Shown here: positions 58,050 through 64,000 of the stretch, piece by piece | Position numbering within the stretch: the first letter of the stretch is position 1 | Layout of the letters: each line of letters opens with the position of its first letter | Origin: Zarea fungicola | Taxonomy: Eukaryota; Ascomycota; Sordariomycetes; Hypocreales; Cordycipitaceae | Direction of reading: 5' to 3' | DNA length: 64,000 nt | Assembly: GCA_900169235.1 (NCBI GenBank) | Contig: FWCC01000249.1 | Span: 1 to 64,000 of the forward strand | Position numbers and translations under genes: made by a program | The notes under the pieces: model-generated | The model's input: only the letters and a program-made list of their open reading frames with translations | Database searches by the model: none | Told to the model about the DNA's origin: nothing

Positions 58050-60332
58050 CTTCATTTTGGTAGTGTTTGTGTTTCGTATGTGGTTTCACAAGTGTCTGCC
58101 TTTGTGTTGCTCTACATGTTGTGCTCAGCTAGGATCAATGATGGACAACCTTTCAGCAATTGCTTGTACATTGCCGTGGCATGTTTGATACGGATGTTTC
58201 GGTCATCTCTTGCGGAAGTAATCTTCGTGCTTTGATAAGGTCACCTGCAGAGCCTCGGGCTACTAACTAATAAGACCTAGTCATGGACTGGATCGGGCAA
58301 CCAGTGATCGTTTGACATCATCTCGGCCACCATCGATCTGCTTTGGGGCGGAGTCAGCGTGCAGCCTCGAAACAAATTGACTGTTACTAGTGGATTAGCT
58401 GCAGGGGAAAAAAACGGAAAAAATGCCTTGGAGGCCTGGGGGCTGCAGGACAGCGACCCTCAAGGACCCAGAACTGGCGTCATAGGGGATTTAAGACATA
58501 AGACGATGCAATCACGGCAAGGCACATTTTGTAGCCCCCCAAGCCTTCAGGCACCCAGGGCCGAGCCATTCCCGCGGTAAAACTGGCGAGGGAGGGCTAG
58601 TGCGTGAAGGGCAGCGCCGGCGAGGCGTTCTCTTGCAAACTGGGCGTACTTGGGTCTGTCGCCCCGCGGCTGGGTCACCAGTTCTGGGACTGGCCGGGCG
58701 GTTGGTGCGGTGAGACAGCGGAGGCAAGGCTGACGCCTCGGTTTATTGGTGGGGTTGAGTGTGTGGATCTGGCGGGAGAATGGCATGTCGGGAATGCACT
58801 GTACATAGTAATATATATTTTTTCTCGTAATCCCAAGGTCTGCACTAAGTTATGTAGGGCAGTCCTTATCTGGGATACTGGTACACTACTACTTGATGAA
58901 TTAGAATAGGCTTGGAAGTGTGTGTGGGCGGCGCAGGGACAGACAAGAATAGCAGCAGCCTTATGGAGGGGTGCCAAGGAGTGTGGAGGGCTGGGGATTT
59001 CTTTTTCGGATGAACCGTGTCTGCTCTTTTTCCTGGTAGTAATGAAGCATACATAGTAGTTCGTAGACAGCAACTCTGGTGATATCGTGGCGCGGATATC
59101 ACGAAGCGACCTTTCCATAGTCATTGTTTGCCCGGCGGAATTACTCCGTAGAATATTCCGGGCATTGGCCAGGTACCTGGGTACCTCTGCCAGGGTTCAT
59201 CTTTCAGCTGGCTGCCAGCTGGCGGACCGGCAAAGCTAGGGTCGTCCCAATAAGGCAGTCGCTTGGGCTTTTTTTTTTGGAGTTGCTCCTGCCTGCAAGC
59301 TCTTTCAGCTTCAACCCCACAGGGCAACCACGAGGCACTGCGAGGCACAACCAGTACCAGGCGGCCGCCCACCTGCGACCACTGATTGGCGCTCTACCAC
59401 AGGAGATTACAGGGCACTAAAGAAACGCTACAGGGCACTACAGGACGCTACATCACCACGCACTGCCCAAAGAGGCGCCGGGAAAAAGGCTTGTCTACTA
59501 GCCTCACAATCTCCACCACCCTAAACCGCCTTTCTCGTCTCTCATGCTCCCCCATTCGCCTCGCCCGTGGTTCGCTTCTCCGTCCAGACATCCCGACGTT
59601 GGGCTCTCGAGGCATACACAAGCAGCCCACCGCTGTCATACATTGTTCTGCTGTGCCTCCTCTCTGCTCCCTCCCTCGCTATCTCAGTCACCAATCCAGC
59701 CACCCCAGCAAGGCAACCTCACTACTGCCCGAACCCTGCCACTTTCCCTCCCAGCTGTTTGGAGGCTTGCCCCAGTGGCCTTTGCTGTTTTACAACCCGC
59801 TATCATCGTTTTGTCCAAAGGCTAGCAGGGGGTTGCATTCTAAGCGCTTCTGCGTCCCGGTTTGACTAAATTTACGGGTGGTATTGACGGTTTCCCGAGC
59901 TTGACTTGGAGGCTAGTTCCCACCACCCACAGCATAGTCTCCATCTTCAACACCTTCTCCGCCAGCGCAGCACCGCAGCCGAATCTCTTTTCTTTCTGCG
60001 CCGCTTCCGCCTTTCTCTCTCTCGCTCTCTCGCCTAGGCTGTCACCCTCTTCATCGCATCTACCGGTCGGTGACGGAGTGACCCATTCTTCGATTCCCTG
60101 TCAGACCAGGTTCCCTCACTTGCATTTTCGGGCTTATCCACCAAGCAGCCCCTCCCAGAAAAGCTGCCGGCATACTAGTAGTTGACTCGTCTCCGAATAT
60201 GCGCCCAGTGTCTTCTTGCTAGTCAACGTCGCGCGCATTGCACCAAACCGCCCTCCCGCAGCTCATCTACCTTTGTTGCTGTTGCCTGACTATATACCCG
60301 ACGTGGCCCGGCCACACCATCACCCGCCAGCC
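58050..60332. other. 2.3 kb upstream of C2H2 gene, pyrimidine-rich leader
   Basis: From about 59480 to 60300 the plus strand is C/T-rich, with many short open frames and several upstream ATGs, as expected for a long leader. TACTCCGTA is at 59142-59150. No domain-bearing frame is present. The 3' flank of the DUF202 gene covers the first part. Confidence 0.5.
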
Positions 60333-63300
60333 ATGGCTTCCGCATTTACATTGTCGCAGAGCGATCTTCATGAGTCTCTCCCCGACAACGACCTCGAACC
60401 CCGCAATACCTCGCCGTACCAGAACCAATCCCTTCAGCACAACTTCTCTACCGCTGATGACTTCTCGCCTGTTCTGTCGCGCGTAAACAGTGAATCGCTC
60501 TCGCCTTCCATCGTCCACCTCGACACCCCCGACGCCTCTCATTCCACTCCAGGCCACTACCAGCCCAGCGACTTTAGTGATCTCGACGTCGACGAAGACC
60601 CCTTCTTCGGTGTCGACTTTACTAATCCTCACGCTGGCGGGCCTAGCTTTTTAACAGAGGCCGGTGTATGGGATCAGTCACTTCTGCCGACGGAGTCGGC
60701 TACCGAGCAAATATCAGAGGATCACTTCGCTAATTCCTACCCGTTGACTCCTGATCAGTCATCATCTTTCAATACGGCATCGCCTGCCACCAACCCGACT
60801 GGCAACCCACCACCCTCCGTGTCGCCTCGAGAACTCCAGCGCGATTTCAAGGGCGCTGTCCTCTCCACCGAGAGTTCTCAACTTACCCCTGCTGGCACCG
60901 GCAGCGGTCGTTCCAGCGAAGACGGTCTCGTGCCGGTACCCATTCCCATGCCCATCCAAAGCCCCAGAGTTACAGTCTCCAACTGGGACAATGAAAACGG
61001 CCTCGCCTCATCCACTGCCCTGGAGCGCAATTTTGACGACAATAGCACAGTCCGCGGCGTCCACTCTGTCGGCGACTTGATCTCGACTAGTCGTCCTGGC
61101 ACACCGGGCTCTGCAAGACGAGATTCCTGGGGACGATGGGAGCCAGACACCAAAACTGGCCATTCTGGAATCGATCCTAGTAAGCGTCCCAGCGACGAGG
61201 TTCCCAGTATTAATGAGCTCGCTGCAAACCATTCTCGCCAAGAGCGCAATGACGAAGTCGGCCGATGGCTACAGGAGGATGTCGGTGATGTATCGGTACC
61301 AACAGAGAAGAGTGCCGATGAGATCCGAGCCCTCAATGAGCCTCGCGACGATGATGACGGTATCCCGCTTGGCAACAACACCGAAAACAGACACATCGAG
61401 GGCCAAATATACATTGACCCGACAGGCGGGGAGCTGAACGACCTAGACTACAAAATCATATACGCGGCAAACCATTGGGAATCCGCGCCCATGTCTCACC
61501 CAATCATCTCGGACAGCGAGGGCCGCTTTCAGCCGGTATCTTCGCAGGCCGCTATTGAGAGATTTGAGCGACTGCTTCGCGATAACGACTCAATTCTCTC
61601 GCGCTCTGCCACCTGGGGAACCCGGCGCCGCAGTTTCCCTAGCGTGATTGACGCAGAAGGTGTCATCAGTGGCAATTTCCTCAAAAAACTCTCCATTAGC
61701 AAGGAACCCAAGAAAGTAAGCAAGCCCGGTGGCTTGCTAGCTGAGCTTCGCGGTCTCGTCCGCCGGACCAGTAGTTCTTCTATACGCAAGAGATCGAGAA
61801 GCCGCTCAAAGAGTGCTCAAGATGACGACGACCTGTATCGCCGAGACAGCCAACAGTCGGATGAGCGCCGGGAGAGCCCCCCGCATCTGTCACCGACGTC
61901 CAGAACCTCAAGCTGGGGAAAGCAGCAAACGCCTGGCATTAATGCTGTCTTTGCGAGCATGGCGCAGCCGCTGGCCTCCATCGGCTCTACCCACGCTCGG
62001 AGCGGATCCATCAGCGGCATCACACCAATGGCTTCTCCCAAAAATCCCTTTTCACTGGCCGTAGAAAAAGTGCTGCGACGCCCACGCAGTAAATCTGAGC
62101 TCCCCAAAGGAACACCGCTGACCGTCTCCACGGATGACCCTCAGGCTTCATTAGTTGACCTGTGGAAGAAGTCTGGAGGTCCACCAGTGCCCGCGCTCGG
62201 CAAGTCCAAGGCACCGGCAGCGCCAGCGTCAGCAGCACCGGAGGCTGACGATGACGATGACGACGACGACGACGAGCTCCTCGAAGACTCGGATATGAAG
62301 AAGAACCCAAATGAGATTGACACTATTTCGCATGATTTTGCTGGATTCCAGCAGCACGCGCTGAAACTCAATCCCGCCCTTGCCCATGGTGGGCTGTATC
62401 TTGTGGACCGCATCGCACAGCAACAAGTTATTCGCTACAAGCATCTTCTTAACCTCAAGCTCAATCATATTCGCCAAGGGCCACACTGCCCGTCGGGACC
62501 GCTCTGCATGGCGCTTGGCGGATCGGCCAAGGTGCTGGAACAAAAGGGTGGCGACAGAGAACTTGCCGATCCGCTATCTGCACGATTTGAGGGCGATGAT
62601 ACGCCGACCGAAGGTGTCATCAACTCGGAAAGCTTCCCGCCGGATATACCTATGCCGCCAACGCAGTACCTCCCCGCCGAGCTCGAGTGTCAGCTTTGCT
62701 ACCAGAAGAAGAAATTCCAGAAACCTTCCGACTGGACCAAACATGTGCACGAGGATGTTGGTCCATTTACGTGCACGTGGGACAAATGCAAAGACCCCAA
62801 GACATTTAAGCGCAAAGCCGACTGGGTACGACACGAGAACGAGGGCCATCGCCATCTGGAGTGGTGGACATGTGATGTGGACGATTGTCGACACACGTGC
62901 TTCCGCAAGGACAACTTCCTTCAGCATCTAGTACGCGAGCACAAGTTTGTGGAGCCGAAAGTGAAGACCAAGGCTGCGATGAAGCGTGCTGGAGGTATTG
63001 AGCCGACGTGGCAAAAGGTGGAGGAGTGCCATCAGGAAACGCAGACGAAGCCGCAAGACGAGCCGTGCAAGTTTTGCGGACGAATCTTTCCTACGTGGAA
63101 GAAGCTCACGGTGCATCTGGCCAAGCACATGGAGCAAATTTCTCTGCCAGTGCTTCGACTGGTGGAGAGGAAAGCAAAAGAGCTGGAGGCTGATACCATT
63201 ATTAGCCCTGTGCAAGATCCACCGGTGCGACAGATGCTACCGGTTCCTAGCGATCAGGCTGGCCTCGGCGTCATGGGGTTTGGCCACCAAGCCCTTCATC

Positions 63301-63896
63301 CACAACACGCCCAGCTCGGGTACAGGCCACCGCCGGGCATGGGAGGGTTCCAGTACCCCGTGGGACAAGCCGGCGATGCACAGTTCTACCAGACACCACA
63401 GTACGGAAACATGGGACAGCAGAATATGCAGCAGCAGGAGCCGATGACAGACATGAGCAATGGGCTGGCTCACGACGTGGGCCACGGCATGGGTCTGAAT
63501 GGGGTGCATGGGTTTAACAACATGAATGGACTGAGTGGGATGAGCGGGATGCAAAATGCCGGCTACGGCGCGGATAGGAGTTTGCACCATATGGGCACGA
63601 GCAACGGGCAGTTTGGGCAAACTGGGCAGTCGTACATGGGCCTCGACAGCAATGGGCTGGAGCCGTTCCCGACACTGGACGGGCTGGGAGTACAAGGGAT
63701 GCACGGTGACAGTGGCATGGGCGGGGGCCAGCTGGTGTATGAGAATGGAATGCTCGGACAGCAAGGGACGAGCGCCAACGGCAGTCCGTTTAGCGGACAC
63801 GAAACGTTGTCGACATATTCGCATTCGCCGCACATGGGAGCGATGAACAACCAGGAGCACCAGACGACGTGGAGCAACCAAGGGATGTTTCCATGA
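60333..63896 (+). CDS. Large C2H2 zinc-finger protein
   Basis: Single exon, 1187 aa, probably a nuclear DNA- or RNA-binding regulator. The Met at 60333 (MASAFTLSQSDLHESLPDND) is the first ATG with a constrained-looking N-terminus; the open frame begins at 60216 in the leader. Residues 1-370 are Ser/Pro/Asp-rich. A conserved-looking block at about 390-440 (YKIIYAANHWESAPMSHPI) is followed by basic, Arg/Ser-rich stretches and an acidic run (EADDDDDDDDDELLEDSD). Four finger-like segments lie at 786-933: ECQLCYQKKKF, FTCTWDKCKDP, WTCDVDDCRHTCF and EPCKFCGRIFP, each with paired His at normal distance, though the first three are atypical in spacing. The C-terminus is Met/Gly/Asn/Gln-rich. Specific target genes cannot be inferred. 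The short flank to 64000 is T-rich. Confidence 0.85.
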   Translation: MASAFTLSQSDLHESLPDNDLEPRNTSPYQNQSLQHNFSTADDFSPVLSRVNSESLSPSIVHLDTPDASHSTPGHYQPSDFSDLDVDEDPFFGVDFTNPHAGGPSFLTEAGVWDQSLLPTESATEQISEDHFANSYPLTPDQSSSFNTASPATNPTGNPPPSVSPRELQRDFKGAVLSTESSQLTPAGTGSGRSSEDGLVPVPIPMPIQSPRVTVSNWDNENGLASSTALERNFDDNSTVRGVHSVGDLISTSRPGTPGSARRDSWGRWEPDTKTGHSGIDPSKRPSDEVPSINELAANHSRQERNDEVGRWLQEDVGDVSVPTEKSADEIRALNEPRDDDDGIPLGNNTENRHIEGQIYIDPTGGELNDLDYKIIYAANHWESAPMSHPIISDSEGRFQPVSSQAAIERFERLLRDNDSILSRSATWGTRRRSFPSVIDAEGVISGNFLKKLSISKEPKKVSKPGGLLAELRGLVRRTSSSSIRKRSRSRSKSAQDDDDLYRRDSQQSDERRESPPHLSPTSRTSSWGKQQTPGINAVFASMAQPLASIGSTHARSGSISGITPMASPKNPFSLAVEKVLRRPRSKSELPKGTPLTVSTDDPQASLVDLWKKSGGPPVPALGKSKAPAAPASAAPEADDDDDDDDDELLEDSDMKKNPNEIDTISHDFAGFQQHALKLNPALAHGGLYLVDRIAQQQVIRYKHLLNLKLNHIRQGPHCPSGPLCMALGGSAKVLEQKGGDRELADPLSARFEGDDTPTEGVINSESFPPDIPMPPTQYLPAELECQLCYQKKKFQKPSDWTKHVHEDVGPFTCTWDKCKDPKTFKRKADWVRHENEGHRHLEWWTCDVDDCRHTCFRKDNFLQHLVREHKFVEPKVKTKAAMKRAGGIEPTWQKVEECHQETQTKPQDEPCKFCGRIFPTWKKLTVHLAKHMEQISLPVLRLVERKAKELEADTIISPVQDPPVRQMLPVPSDQAGLGVMGFGHQALHPQHAQLGYRPPPGMGGFQYPVGQAGDAQFYQTPQYGNMGQQNMQQQEPMTDMSNGLAHDVGHGMGLNGVHGFNNMNGLSGMSGMQNAGYGADRSLHHMGTSNGQFGQTGQSYMGLDSNGLEPFPTLDGLGVQGMHGDSGMGGGQLVYENGMLGQQGTSANGSPFSGHETLSTYSHSPHMGAMNNQEHQTTWSNQGMFP

Positions 63897-64000
63897 GGGA
63901 TTAGATTTCATTTTGCGACATTTTGATTCGACAAAAGATTGCAGGCTTTGTTTTTTACGTGATGATGACTTTTTTTTTTCTTTTTTCTTTTTTCTGTTAC
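63897..64000. other. 3' flank of C2H2 gene at window edge
   Basis: Only 104 nt after the stop codon, ending in T-rich sequence. Nothing further can be said. Confidence 0.5.

Noticed and set aside
1..64000. Gasdermin or NLR partner for the CHAT protease, or a biosynthetic cluster
   Set aside because: No gasdermin-like, NACHT/NB-ARC, PKS, NRPS, terpene synthase or transporter gene was found in any frame.

Overview
The window is nuclear DNA from a filamentous ascomycete. Its genes have short introns (about 50 to 150 nt, GTRNGT donors, CTRAY-type branch sites), its promoters are long, and it carries families typical of Pezizomycotina: a TeaR polarity marker, a CFEM protein, a Zn(II)2Cys6 regulator and a DEF1 with a glutamine-rich tail. 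Product families suggest a Sordariomycete, probably Hypocreales; that placement is inference. No transposon ORF, rRNA, intact tRNA, CRISPR array or biosynthetic cluster was found. All gene models were spliced by eye, checking reading phase across each junction.

Layout. 0.6-3.4 kb: VPS9, a Rab5 exchange factor with a C-terminal CUE domain (+). 4.2-6.9 kb: a CHAT-domain caspase-like protease (-). 9.0-10.8 kb: a J-domain protein (-). 10.8-19.2 kb: an 8.4 kb stretch with no supported gene. 19.2-20.4 kb: a class I methyltransferase (+), convergent with a calcineurin-like phosphoesterase (-, 21.3-22.5 kb). 25.6-27.1 kb: TeaR (+), convergent with DEF1 (-, 28.9-31.9 kb). 33.3-34.5 kb: a conserved-looking protein of unknown function (+). 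35.1-37.3 kb: two divergent candidate secreted proteins in a looser, AT-richer stretch. 38.8-41.0 kb: an Ofd1/Tpa1 2-oxoglutarate oxygenase (-), sharing a promoter region with a class V aminotransferase (+, 41.9-43.2 kb). 43.6-44.3 kb: a GPI-type CFEM protein (-). 46.2-47.5 kb: protein phosphatase methylesterase PPE1 (-). 47.5-53.7 kb: a second gene-poor stretch. 53.7-55.1 kb: a Zn2Cys6 transcription factor (+). 56.4-56.9 kb: a SnoaL-like protein (+). 57.2-58.0 kb: a DUF202 membrane protein with a doubtful middle (+). 60.3-63.9 kb: a large C2H2 zinc-finger protein (+).

Most genes are independent housekeeping or regulatory loci, not a pathway. The least ordinary items are the CHAT protease with an unrecognised C-terminal module, the secreted pair at 35-37 kb, the eroded coding stretch inside the DUF202 intron, a 24-bp inverted repeat at 47.85 kb, six copies of the 9-mer TACTCCGTA in intergenic DNA, and two stop-free 3n introns in DEF1. 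No gasdermin-like partner for the CHAT protease was found in the window.
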